A DNA stretch of 20,863 nt from Paulinella micropora (taxonomy: Eukaryota > Cercozoa > Imbricatea > Euglyphida). Where the stretch lies: assembly GCA_009731375.1 (NCBI GenBank), contig BJOX01000086.1, forward strand, positions 703,074 to 723,936. Reading direction: 5' to 3'. Position numbers and translations under genes: made by a program. Under the pieces are notes generated by a model. The model was given only the letters and a program-made list of their open reading frames with translations, did not search any database and had not been told where the DNA came from. Positions within the stretch are counted from its first letter, which is position 1, and each line of letters starts with the position of its first letter. Positions 1 to 8,413 of this stretch are shown here, in pieces.

Positions 1-1
1 G

Positions 2-1774
2 TGGTCTTGCGAAGTGTGTACTTTCAACGAAAATCCAGAGAATTTCCTTGCTTGTAAAATCTGCGGGAACCCACGCTTCTCTGACGAAACAGATTGCTCC
101 GTTAAGGTAGAGGAGCAACTTTTCCTTTCTTTCAGCGACGACGACAGCGACTAAAACCTTGCAGCTGACAGCGGCAAGAAGTCATGCCTAATTTCAGCGT
201 CGCTTTCTTTCAGCGACGACGACAGCGACTACAACCCTGCAGCCATTGCCAATATGCTCAAGGTACCTCTAACGCCTTTGCAAAAGCTTTCGCGCCATCC
301 GGTCCAATGTTATTGTTGTACATGTTGAGCTCGCGGAGTGTCTTGTTCTCCTGCACATCACATATGTATGCTTTTCAATGCTAGCGCGGTAGCATTCATA
401 TATTAGTTTGTGGTATGTCGGTAAATAGGTCAATAAAACTCTGCAAACGCTGAACACATATTGGAACAGCATTGGAGCACAAGGTGCAGAGCATATCGCG
501 GAAGCGCTCAAGGTAAGACCTCCAAGGCCCTGCCGATAGCAATAGCTTCAGCATCACCAATACCGTTGCCCCAGAGCGAGATTTCAGTGAGGCTCGCATA
601 GACCTGCACTCAAAAACGAACACAATTTTTATTAGTGCTACCGCGCGCGGTAGCATTCATGTATTTCTTTGTGGTGTGCTGAAAAATAGGTCAATAAAAC
701 GCTTCAAATGCTAGACATAAGACGGAACGAAATTGGAGCGCAAGGCGCAGAGCATATCGCGGAAGCACTCAAGGTCAGACCTCCAAACCCTTGCCGATAG
801 CAATAGCTCCAGCATTGCCGATCTTGTTGTTTCAGAGCAAGAGTTGAGTGAGGCTCAAATTGACCTGCATTCAAACACCAGCAGCATTTATTTAGTGCTA
901 CCGCGCATGCGGCAAGAAGTCATGCCTAAATTCAGCGCCGCTTTCTTTCAGCGACGACGACAGCGACTACAACCGTGATAACGACAAGAAGTCTTCACTT
1001 CGCAGCGCAAGCAAACCAGACGAGAAGTCTTCACTTCCGATTGAGAATTCGAAATCAGTATTACGTTTCGAGAAAGGCAGCGACAGCAACTCTGACAATG
1101 CCAGCAGCAAAGGTCCCAGCCACGAACTCGGACAATCAACGGATAGCGACTCGGACAGACAGCGCAGTGACAACCAGAAAAAACTCATGTGGAAGCTCAT
1201 CGGAGGAACAGGAGAAATAAGTGAAGCTGAGGCAACAAAGTTTGCTGAGCACATTACCGTCAACGACGCTGCAAAATATAAGGGTGGAACAAAGGAAATC
1301 AACAAATTGCTCAACTCGTTGGATTTACCTGCTTTGGATTGCATGACCTCATTCAACATGTCGGGGTATGGTTCAACTTGGCGCTCAGTTCCAGCTGGCC
1401 TTGGCAGAGTCGTCGGTATCAAACTAACAATTCTGCTCAATGATGTCAAGGCAAAAAGTAAAGTTCTTTGGCACGTTTACGGGGTCAAAGATGCAAGCCA
1501 GAAAAACGCTGCCGCAAAGGAATGGGTCAAGATGAAGTTCGAGCCTTCGTGGGTTTTGAAGCAGGGAATTGAAGAAACGGAGGAGCTACCATATGAAAAA
1601 ATTACGAAGGAAAACAACGACAAGAGATACGAAGCATACGTTGTGGGGGTCGACGCTGAAGATTGTCTGATCGACACTTTTCATTTGGAAAACGACATGA
1701 TCTCCACTGCAGATCAGCAACAACTTCTGAATGAGTTGAAGGCACGGGCAGTTAAGGCCCCCCGCACGAAGTGA
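2..1774 (+). CDS. RanBP2-type zinc finger / Ser-Asp-rich / unknown C-terminal domain protein, 5' partial, interrupted by LRR exons
   Basis: The frame at 2-106 encodes WSCEVCTF..ACKICG, a C4 zinc ribbon of the RanBP2 kind (W-x-C-x2-C...C-x2-C), with 11 rather than the usual 10 residues between the cysteine pairs. This family binds single-stranded RNA or ubiquitin; which applies here is unknown. A donor follows at AAG|GTAGAG (107). From about 917 to the TGA at 1772-1774 one frame is open: first a Ser/Asp/Lys-rich stretch (SFSDDDSDYN, then KKSSL repeats), then about 190 residues of well-composed protein (from MWKLIGGTGE, 1187) that I do not recognise. Between these lie 84-nt exons at 179-262, 429-512 and 690-773, all phase 0, so zinc finger, LRRs and C-terminus can be joined without a frame break (405 codons visible). 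Without splicing the frame meets TAA at 152-154. The gene begins left of the window. Exon choice in 107-950 is uncertain; the C-terminal frame is secure. Confidence 0.65.
267..350 (-). other. LRR exon E (antisense), intact frame
   Basis: Read on the minus strand, 84 nt follow an acceptor ending TGTGCAG and end at donor GAG|GTACCT. The 28-residue peptide begins ENKTLRELNMYNNNIGPDGA and ends KAFAKALE, a canonical ribonuclease-inhibitor-type LRR with no stop. It is antisense to the zinc-finger gene and starts 4 nt beyond the end of the sense exon at 179-262. It may be a cassette of an antisense gene or a decayed duplicate; no minus-strand gene for it to join was identified. Confidence 0.75.
429..512 (+). 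CDS. LRR exon A (sense), ribonuclease-inhibitor-type repeat
   Basis: The exon is exactly 84 nt (28 codons) between a TAG acceptor (426-428) and a strong donor AAG|GTAAGA (513). The peptide begins VNKTLQTLNTYWNSIGAQGA and ends EHIAEALK, fitting L-x2-L-x-L-x2-N-x-IG-x2-GA-x2-IA-x-AL of the ribonuclease-inhibitor LRR class. Both ends are phase 0, so the exon can be added or skipped without changing frame. It lies in the same orientation as the zinc-finger gene. These repeats usually build ligand-binding solenoids; the ligand here is unknown. Confidence 0.8.
520..603 (-). other. LRR exon B (antisense), intact frame
   Basis: Minus-strand 84-nt exon after an acceptor ending GAGTGCAG, ending GAG|GTCTTA. 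The peptide begins VYASLTEISLWGNGIGDAEA and ends IAIGRALE, with every LRR framework position filled and no stop. Its donor lies 7 nt from the donor of sense exon A, so the two exons meet 3' end to 3' end. Confidence 0.75.
636..655. repeat. 20-bp perfect palindrome at the LRR unit boundary
   Basis: TGCTACCGCGCGCGGTAGCA is identical to its reverse complement. Partial versions lie at about 379-394 and 896-911, so it marks the edges of the roughly 260-bp units, each holding one sense and one antisense LRR exon. Confidence 0.8.
690..773 (+). CDS. LRR exon C (sense)
   Basis: A second sense exon of exactly 84 nt after a TAG acceptor (687-689). The peptide begins VNKTLQMLDIRRNEIGAQGA and ends EHIAEALK, close to exon A. 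The donor is the weaker AAG|GTCAGA (774). It is phase 0 at both ends and intact, and lies 261 bp from exon A, matching a roughly 260-bp tandem unit. Confidence 0.75.
781..864 (-). pseudogene. LRR exon D (antisense), one in-frame TGA
   Basis: Minus-strand 84-nt exon after an acceptor ending GAATGCAG, ending GAG|GTCTGA. The peptide reads VNLSLTQLLL, stop, then NNKIGNAGAIAIGKGLE. The length and LRR framework are kept but codon 11 is TGA, so this copy looks decayed. It meets sense exon C with the same 7-nt gap seen between A and B. Confidence 0.7.
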
Positions 1775-2628
1775 AACTTGGTCGTAAGCTGACTCTGAAA
1801 CAGTAGCTACAGTCTAAACTAAATAGTCTAGACTAACTAGTGAGTAATCAGCCTGCCTCTATGGCTAGTATGGGTGGCTAATATTAATATTGTATTCAAA
1901 CAGTAATTGCGTAAATTGTAATTTTATTAAACACTAGTGACATAATTTAAGTTCAATTCTATTTTATTATTACGAGGTATTAATAATTATTAATCAATAT
2001 TAATTATACTATTAATATTAATATGATTTAAATACTGTAATAGTTTGAACGCCAACAAAAAATGAAGATGATTGTTAATATTAATATTAATATTAATATT
2101 AATATTAATATTAATATTATACAAAATCAGAATTCTGGCAGCCAAAAAATGAAAATTAACACAAAACTTAAATTTCTACCAAAAATGAATTTTTCATTCA
2201 AAACCAAGATTTCAACCAAAACCAAAAAACTCATTTTTTTTGTCTTGAATGTCGTCAGCAATATTATTAAATGTAGTATAACTGAGATGAATTATAACAT
2301 TTTATAATAAGAAAATACTTACAACTAGTCATAGATAGTAGGGATAAGTGAGAACTTGAAGCGTAATTTTTCTTTTTTGTTTCACTGTGCTCAGCACCAC
2401 TTCCATTTTCCCGGGCCTCTACCCGGGCACTTGAAAGATCATAATCTTGCTTTCCACTCCGAGTTATCCCTATGAGTGGCAGGTTACTTAGTATTTTCTA
2501 CCGTGACTCATGATCAACTTTCAAGTTAATAATAGAATCATAATACTTGCCATTCATAGAAAGGATTGGGAAGCATAAGACGTAGAAGGGAAGTGTTAAT
2601 TCAATGACTCGTGGAGTCTGAAATAAAA
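1775..2628. other. AT-rich spacer with an (ATTAAT)n array
   Basis: No supported exon. The stretch is AT-rich with an ATTAAT array at about 2072-2118. It may hold the 3' untranslated region of the zinc-finger gene, but I see no convincing polyadenylation signal. Confidence 0.6.
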
Positions 2629-2820
2629 AGGTATTTACCGCGCCTATCAACTCCGAGTTGCCATTCACTCAGTTGAACTTCGTCAGATTCTGTTATGTTC
2701 CAAGCAGCACCGCAAAGTCAATGTGAGCACGGAACAAACGCATTTGTATCAATGGATTGTGAATACTCCGCAAATGTGTCGCTACTCAGACCCAAAAGCT
2801 TTAGCCGCTCTCTGGCGCCA
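2629..2820 (+). CDS. Possible coding exon of unknown function
   Basis: One frame is open from 2629 into the purine array at 2820 (about 64 codons) and is well-composed: KGIYRAYQLRVAIHSVELRQ early, YQWIVNTPQMCRYSDPKALA later. No clean acceptor or donor was found, and the frame runs on into Lys/Arg/Glu codons of the GAAA array, so the right edge is arbitrary. I do not recognise the sequence. It could be an exon, or the remnant of a gene broken by repeat growth. Confidence 0.3.
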
Positions 2821-2956
2821 AGAAAGAAAGAAAGAAAGAAAAAAAGAAAGAGAGAAAGAAAGAAAGAAAGAAAGAAAAGAAAAGAAAAGAAAAGAAAAGA
2901 AAAGAAAGAAAAGAAAGAAAAGAAAAAGAAAGAGAAATAAAGAAAGAAAGAAAATC
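2819..2956 (+). repeat. (AAAG)n/(AAAAG)n purine array
   Basis: An uninterrupted purine tract on the plus strand made of AAAG and AAAAG units, followed by AT-rich sequence. Translated Lys/Arg/Glu runs across it come from the repeat. Confidence 0.9.
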
Positions 2957-3072
2957 AAGCTGACAGAATAACAGTCAACACGAATAAATATAATACAACA
3001 AACTTAAGTGCAAGGTCCAATTATATTTTCCTGTCCGTCTTCCATCGAATGTAAACTTTCATTACCTACATT

Positions 3073-3245
3073 ACCTACGTCTTGCAAGGATTTGTCCTGG
3101 GTCGTGGCACAGAGTGCTCCTTCCCTGTCACAGTTGCCCTCCTTACGACGACTGTTTACCTCCTTGAGTTGTTGGAAAAAGATCAACTTATCTCGCCTGC
3201 AATAGAGCGCATCGTGTGGAATTGGCACGAACTCAAGGAGAAGGC
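3073..3245 (+). CDS. Possible coding exon with a hydrophobic segment
   Basis: The frame is open over about 58 codons and ends ERIVWNWHELKEKA next to donor-like GC|GTGTAT, exactly where a (GTAT)n array starts. It contains a hydrophobic stretch (FPVTVALLTTTVYLLELL) that could be a membrane segment or buried helix. A TAA closes the frame just upstream; a possible acceptor lies at TTGCAAG before GATTTG. I do not recognise it. It may belong with the segment at 2629 or the exon at 3831. Confidence 0.35.
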
Positions 3246-3292
3246 GTGTATGTATGTATGTATGTATGTATGTATGTATGTATGCATACATG
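3246..3292 (+). repeat. (GTAT)n array
   Basis: Tandem GTAT units starting at the putative splice donor of the preceding exon. Confidence 0.9.
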
Positions 3293-3507
3293 TATAAATG
3301 CATGAATGCTTGTATTTATGAGACCGAAAAAATGTTGGCAGGACCTTTGATAGGCGGACACTCTTGAGGAAGTCGATGGCATAACAAACACACGCACATC
3401 CGCACGGCCCAGCAACCGCTGGCTGACCGCTTCTTCCTAGAATAACACAAAATCCGCTCTTGCTCGCGAGGCATGATACTACTAACGACATACAGTTGCG
3501 GAAAATT

Positions 3508-3508
<1 letters not shown>

Positions 3509-3567
<59 letters not shown>

Positions 3568-3607
3568 CACTACTACTACTACTACCACCACCACCACCAC
3601 CACCACC

Positions 3608-3660
<53 letters not shown>

Positions 3661-3753
3661 CACTACTACTACCACTACCACCACCACCACTACTACTACT
3701 ACTACTGCTACTACTACTACTACTACTGCTACTACTACTACTACTACTACTAT

Positions 3754-3805
<52 letters not shown>

Positions 3806-3806
3806 G
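3509..3806 (+). repeat. (TAC)n/(CAC)n trinucleotide array
   Basis: About 300 bp of TAC units with blocks of CAC, read in six frames as poly-Tyr, poly-Thr, poly-Leu, poly-Val, poly-Ser and similar. Read as simple repeat, not coding. Confidence 0.95.
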
Positions 3807-3830
3807 CACCTAGTAGCGGCATACCTGCAG

Positions 3831-3915
3831 ACCGAAGGAGAAATGCTTAATCTTAGGCGCTCCCAGAATAGCGTCAAATATGCACCGCCCGTTGAAAACC
3901 AAGAGATGTGCCCCT
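3831..3915 (+). CDS. Probable exon of unknown function
   Basis: A clean acceptor (ATACCTGCAG|ACC) and donor (CCCT|GTATGT) bound 85 nt. Two frames are open: one gives TEGEMLNLRRSQNSVKYAPP, the other APKEKCLILGAPRIASNMH. Joining from the exon at 3073-3245 through its phase-2 donor would select the second. Which frame is used, and what it joins downstream, cannot be settled here. Confidence 0.4.
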
Positions 3916-4009
3916 GTATGTATGTATGTATATGTGTATGTATGTATGTATGTATGTATGTATCTATGTATGTATCTATGTATCTATGTATGTATGTGTG
4001 TATGTATGT
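3916..4009 (+). repeat. (GTAT)n array
   Basis: GTAT units with a few GTGT and CTAT variants, starting at the donor of the preceding exon. CAG/CAA codon-like triplets follow at about 4019-4045. Confidence 0.9.
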
Positions 4010-4066
4010 GACTGGGGGCAGCAACAGCAGCAACAACAACAACCAACGACAAACAACAGCAAAGTC

Positions 4067-4168
4067 AACATTTGGGAAAAACTATGTAGAAGATAGCTAG
4101 ACCGGATTCTTGAAGCTTGCGAAGAAGGGCAGCCTTGCCTGCTTCCATCTCTTTCCGCGACAAATCAC
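4067..4168 (-). CDS. Possible 3' terminal exon (minus strand)
   Basis: Minus-strand frame with an amphipathic, helix-like peptide (DLSRKEMEAGKAALLRKLQE) that ends in a stop at about 4067. An acceptor-like CGTGGTAG precedes it near 4170. The plus-strand frame is also partly open, so the strand is not certain. Function unknown. Confidence 0.3.
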
Positions 4169-4199
4169 TGGAGCTACCACGGAGAGGGAGTGGGGGTGA

Positions 4200-4242
4200 A
4201 AAATAAATAAATAAATAAATAAATGAATAAATAAATAAATAA
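4200..4242 (+). repeat. (AAAT)n array
   Basis: Tandem AAAT with one GAAT unit, followed by T8 and a run of G. Confidence 0.9.
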
Positions 4243-4344
4243 GGAATTTTTTTTGGGGGGGGGGGGAGAGGTGGAAAGAAGAGAGGAGGAGGAAGTATGA
4301 GAAGGTCGAGACGAAGAGCTTCCTTCAAAAATAAAAGAAAAGTT

Positions 4345-4430
<86 letters not shown>
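4345..4430 (+). repeat. (CTA)n array
   Basis: Nearly perfect CTA repeat of about 28 units ending in the pyrimidine-rich stretch before the acceptor at 4442-4443. Confidence 0.95.
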
Positions 4431-4431
<1 letters not shown>

Positions 4432-4443
4432 TGTCTCTTGCAG

Positions 4444-4502
4444 AAGGGCTGGAGCACCTGGGCGTCATGCGCTGCACCAAGTTGATTAAACCCATGCCAT
4501 AG
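4444..4502 (+). CDS. Possible short terminal exon
   Basis: A strong acceptor (GTCTCTTGCAG) follows the CTA array. With one base carried over, the frame reads (x)GLEHLGVMRCTKLIKPMP and stops at TAG 4500-4502. The other two frames also stop within the next 20 codons. A minus-strand frame over the same DNA is open too. Function and partner exons are unknown. Confidence 0.3.
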
Positions 4503-4648
4503 TTTAGCAGCAACTGGCAACAACCAAACACGGCATGGCTCAGCGCGGTAGGAGGAATGCATACTTTCATACTTTCGTACTCCTTTCGTACATGCATACC
4601 TGCTGCTCCGCAGGTTTGAGCTGCTTATCAGTCAAGCCAGATTCTAGA

Positions 4649-4700
4649 TGTATGTATGTGTATGTATGTATGTATGTATGTATGTATGTACGTATGTATG
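4649..4700 (+). repeat. (GTAT)n array flanked by a short duplication
   Basis: GTAT units between two copies of a GTCAAGCCAGATTC-like sequence (about 4632 and 4701), suggesting growth by duplication of the flank. Confidence 0.85.
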
Positions 4701-4756
4701 GTCAAGCCAGATTCCAGCCGATGTGCACAGAATGAATACGTGAATCAAATGCAAAA

Positions 4757-4787
4757 TGAGAGACAGAGTGAGAAAAGAGATAGAGAA

Positions 4788-4872
<85 letters not shown>
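4757..4872 (+). repeat. (GA)n / (GATA)n compound array
   Basis: GA blocks surround a central GATA block at about 4821-4848. A short (CA)n tract lies at 4909-4929. Confidence 0.95.
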
Positions 4873-4974
4873 ACCGTACAGTAACTTCCAGAAATGGTTG
4901 CCTGACACAAACACACACACACACACACAGACGCTTGTTGGGCGTTGGGATCAACAGCACGCGAACAGAGCGTG

Positions 4975-5185
4975 ACATGACATGACAGTATGTATGTATG
5001 TATGTATTGACATGACATGACATGACATGACACAAGCTGCCGCTTTTTTGGCATAGTGGAAGCCAGCAATGTATGTATGCATGTATGTATGTATGTATGT
5101 ATGTATTTATGTACGTATTGGCATGACATGACATGACATGAGCTCGCTGTTGGCATAGTGGAAGCCAGCGATGTATGTATATATG

Positions 5186-5218
<33 letters not shown>

Positions 5219-5307
5219 CTGTTTGTATGTATGTATGTATGTATGTATGTATTGGCATGACATGACATGACATGAGCTACCGCTGTTGGCATAGTGGAAG
5301 CCGGCGG
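4975..5307 (+). repeat. Composite minisatellite: [(GTAT)n-(CATGA)n-unique 25-mer] x3
   Basis: Three higher-order units. Each has a GTAT array, then a CATGA pentamer array, then a unique block (GTTGGCATAGTGGAAGCC and variants) near 5045, 5150 and 5286. Two kinds of microsatellite and a single-copy-like block are copied together, so the module spreads as a unit of about 100-135 bp. Confidence 0.85.
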
Positions 5308-5388
5308 CCGCAGAGACTCGGCCAGGATTGATGCCACACCACAGCATGTCTAAACCTGCCTTGTGCAGAAAGACAAGCACATAGCCAT

Positions 5389-5730
5389 AATTTGACGTAA
5401 CAAAATATGTCACCTCGTCCCATCACGTCGGACAGTGGATCTTGCAGATTGGTGACAAAACATAACGTAACATAACGTAACATAACATTAACATAACATA
5501 ACATAACATAACATAACGTAACGTAACATAACATAACATAACATAACATAACATCACATCACATCACATCACATGACGTAGCAAAATACGTCAGCCGGTC
5601 CCATCACGTCGGACAATAGATCTTGCAGATTGTTGTGAGGCATAACATGACATGAAATAACATAATATGATGCGTCACTACCTGGTCCCATCACATCGGA
5701 CAGAGGATCTTGTAGATTGGTGTGAGACAG
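5389..5730 (+). repeat. Composite minisatellite: ~70-bp block x3 separated by (ATAAC)n and similar
   Basis: A block containing CCCATCACGTCGGACA and GATCTTGCAGATTG occurs near 5389-5458, 5570-5640 and 5668-5728 with a few changes each. An ATAAC/GTAAC pentamer array (5460-5552) with an ACATC block separates the first two copies, and a shorter CATGA-like stretch the second pair. Confidence 0.85.
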
Positions 5731-5784
5731 GTCGGGTCCGCGTCTCTGCCGCTTCTTTTCTCCACTCGGCTCTCTGCATGCACG

Positions 5785-6474
5785 TATTTATGTTTGTATG
5801 TATATATGCGTGTTTTTATGTGTGTGTGTGTGTGTGTTTGTGTGTATTTGTATGTGTGTGTGTGTGTTTGTGTGTGTGCTTGTGTGTGTGTCTCTGTGAG
5901 AAGGGAGTGAGTCAGTGATTGATTGAGTCAGCGAGGGAGACTTACACACACAGACACACAGTTTCACACGCACACATACAGTGTGCATACGCACAATGTC
6001 ACACATCCAGAATGTGACACATCCAGACTGTGACAGACACAGTGTCACACACACACACAAACACACACAAACACACAAAAACACAAAACACACAAACATA
6101 CAAACATACAAACACACAAACACACAAACACCACACACAGACACTCACACGGACACACACACACACAAACACCACACACAGACACACACAAACACCACAC
6201 ACAGACACACAGACACACACAAACACACACAAACACACACAAACACACACAAACACACAGACACACAAACATGAGTGAGTGAGTGTGTGTGTGTGTGTGT
6301 GTTTGTTTGTGTTTGTGTGTGTGTGTGTGTTTGTGTGTTTTTATATGTGTATGCGCGTGTGTGTGTTGTGTGTGTGTGTGTGTCTGTTTGTGTGTGTGTG
6401 TGTGGTGTGTCACACACACACAAACACACACACACACAGACACACAAACACACACACACACACTCTCTCTCTCT

Positions 6475-6526
<52 letters not shown>

Positions 6527-6589
6527 CAGAAAAAAAGGAGAGAGAGAGATTTTGAACACGTTTCAAATTGTAGTGAGGTACTGCAAGAC
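5785..6589 (+). repeat. Alternating (TG)n and (CA)n blocks
   Basis: TG-rich 5817-5900, CA-rich 5943-6270, TG-rich 6275-6412, CA-rich 6411-6527, then a GA tract running up to the gap. Neighbouring blocks are reverse complements of one another, so long hairpins are possible, which probably explains the gap next door. Confidence 0.9.
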
Positions 6590-7002
6590 NNNNNNNNNNN
6601 NNNNNNNNNNNNNNNNNNNNNNNNNNNNNNNNNNNNNNNNNNNNNNNNNNNNNNNNNNNNNNNNNNNNNNNNNNNNNNNNNNNNNNNNNNNNNNNNNNNN
6701 NNNNNNNNNNNNNNNNNNNNNNNNNNNNNNNNNNNNNNNNNNNNNNNNNNNNNNNNNNNNNNNNNNNNNNNNNNNNNNNNNNNNNNNNNNNNNNNNNNNN
6801 NNNNNNNNNNNNNNNNNNNNNNNNNNNNNNNNNNNNNNNNNNNNNNNNNNNNNNNNNNNNNNNNNNNNNNNNNNNNNNNNNNNNNNNNNNNNNNNNNNNN
6901 NNNNNNNNNNNNNNNNNNNNNNNNNNNNNNNNNNNNNNNNNNNNNNNNNNNNNNNNNNNNNNNNNNNNNNNNNNNNNNNNNNNNNNNNNNNNNNNNNNNN
7001 NN
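6590..7002. other. Assembly gap (413 N)
   Basis: A run of N between a CA/GA repeat and a run of 14 C. Nothing can be said about its content, and its true length may differ. Confidence 1.
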
Positions 7003-7075
7003 CCCCCCCCCCCCCCAACACACACACACACACGCACAAACACACACACACACACACAAACACACACAAACACAC
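7003..7075 (+). repeat. C14 run followed by (CA)n
   Basis: Fourteen C at the gap edge, then CA repeat. A homopolymer at a gap edge may be a sequencing artefact. Confidence 0.9.
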
Positions 7076-7205
7076 TGAACGACTTTTAATAATTGAAGAA
7101 CGCTTGCTTCTAAACAGGGACAGACAGTGAGAAGAAAGCAGACGGCAAGGAGAAATAGGCAAGGTGGAAGAGGAAATGTGAAAATCAAGAGAAAAGAAAT
7201 AATGA

Positions 7206-7808
7206 ACGTTCAAGATTCGAGGAAAACCCTTTGAGGCGTTTTACGCTAGTTCGAGGCGCAGACAATGCGTTCGAGTCGGTGGTTTGAACATCAACGACCG
7301 GAATGCTAGCAATCAAGCTCGCACCGCGTTTCTGTCGACTTGTAGCAGCAAGAGCCACCAGAGAGTTGACAAGCTTTTGACTCATGGATGGGGGTGCACC
7401 TCCTAGAGCTGTGAACAAGCAAATTGGCAAAAGTTTTGGATCAGAAAATTGACTCATTCAACTCAGACCTTTTCTTTTCAACAAAGTCACCGTTATTGCG
7501 GATTCAAAAAGATTTCATTCTGCAAAAAAATCAATTATTACCAGAATGCCAATTTCTTCCATGCGGACTGGGGATGCTGGAAAAGAGTTAGACTTGAAAA
7601 AATAGGTGTTCATCACGTCGATCGCGCGAACTGGGGTCCTAGAGAGACCCATCCTTATGCCGGCCGCGAAAAAGAAAGACAACTTGAAAGAATATGGGCG
7701 CTTCTCTGTATTGACAAGATTGAAGGCACAGAAGGACCCGTCATTCAACAGACAGGTGACCTCAACAGATTTGGGGTTGGTCTAGAGCAGGAATTTCAAT
7801 ATCGTTAG
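7206..7808 (+). pseudogene. ~200-codon frame with one internal TAG, unknown product
   Basis: A single plus-strand frame is open from 7206 to the TAG at 7806-7808 except for one TAG at 7404-7406. The right half is well-composed (FHADWGCWKRVRLEKIGVHH, then ERIWALLCIDKIEGTEGPVI); the left half includes KPFEAFYASSRRRQCVRVGG. There is no ATG near the left end. It could be a gene inactivated by a nonsense change, two exons with an unseen short intron over the TAG, or chance: a minus-strand frame of about 90 codons overlaps the left half. I do not recognise the protein. Confidence 0.4.
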
Positions 7809-7884
7809 AGAGGCAGATTCAAGTTGGAGTTGTGCAAGGATAAGTTCTGCCATAAAAGAATAGAATGATTAGAAAAGAATGGTG

Positions 7885-7941
7885 ACTGTATGTGGTGTGT
7901 ATGTATGTATGTATGAATGTATGTATGACATATGTATGTAC

Positions 7942-7972
<31 letters not shown>

Positions 7973-8197
7973 TGTATGTATGTATATGTATGTTTGTATG
8001 TATGTATGTATGTATGCATGCATGTATGCATGTATGTATGTATTTATGTATGTATGTATGTATGTACATATGTATGTATGTATGCACATACACACACACA
8101 CACATACATACATACATACATACTACATACATACATACATACATACATATGTACATACACACACATACATACATACATACATACATACACACACACA

Positions 8198-8228
<31 letters not shown>

Positions 8229-8246
8229 CACGCACACACACACACA

Positions 8247-8277
<31 letters not shown>

Positions 8278-8365
8278 GTACATACATATGTACATACATA
8301 TGTACATACATATGTCATACATACATACATACATACACACATACATATGTATGTATTTGTGTGTG

Positions 8366-8413
<48 letters not shown>

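Larger units (their letters stand above)
171..972. repeat. 64-bp direct repeats (171-234 and 909-972) bracketing the LRR cassette cluster
   Basis: Positions 171-234 and 909-972 match with two mismatches and no gaps, at an offset of 738 bp (a multiple of three). A shorter third copy of 29 nt lies at 125-153, 78 bp upstream of the first. All are in the same reading frame and encode SFSDDDSD. The repeats enclose the LRR exons exactly, as unequal exchange or insertion by duplication would leave them. The copy at 125-153 reads TAA where the other two read TAC. Confidence 0.8.

Noticed and set aside
136-262. Simple 28-nt intron from 107 to TTTCTTTCAG at 135
   Set aside because: It would leave a frame that stops within about ten codons; the phase does not match the acidic-repeat frame.
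396-656. Minus-strand 86-codon open frame across the LRR region
   Set aside because: It is a different frame from the LRR exons and crosses their splice sites; the LRR frames explain the sequence better.
3460-3850. Long frames of poly-Thr, poly-Tyr, poly-Val and poly-Ser
   Set aside because: They are six-frame translations of a TAC/CAC array; no start, splice site or non-repeat sequence supports coding.
4975-5307. CRISPR array
   Set aside because: The regularly spaced blocks are separated by microsatellites, not unique spacers, and the genome is eukaryotic.
6145-7188. Open frames of several hundred codons across the N gap
   Set aside because: They consist of TG/CA repeat and undetermined bases; openness across N is meaningless.
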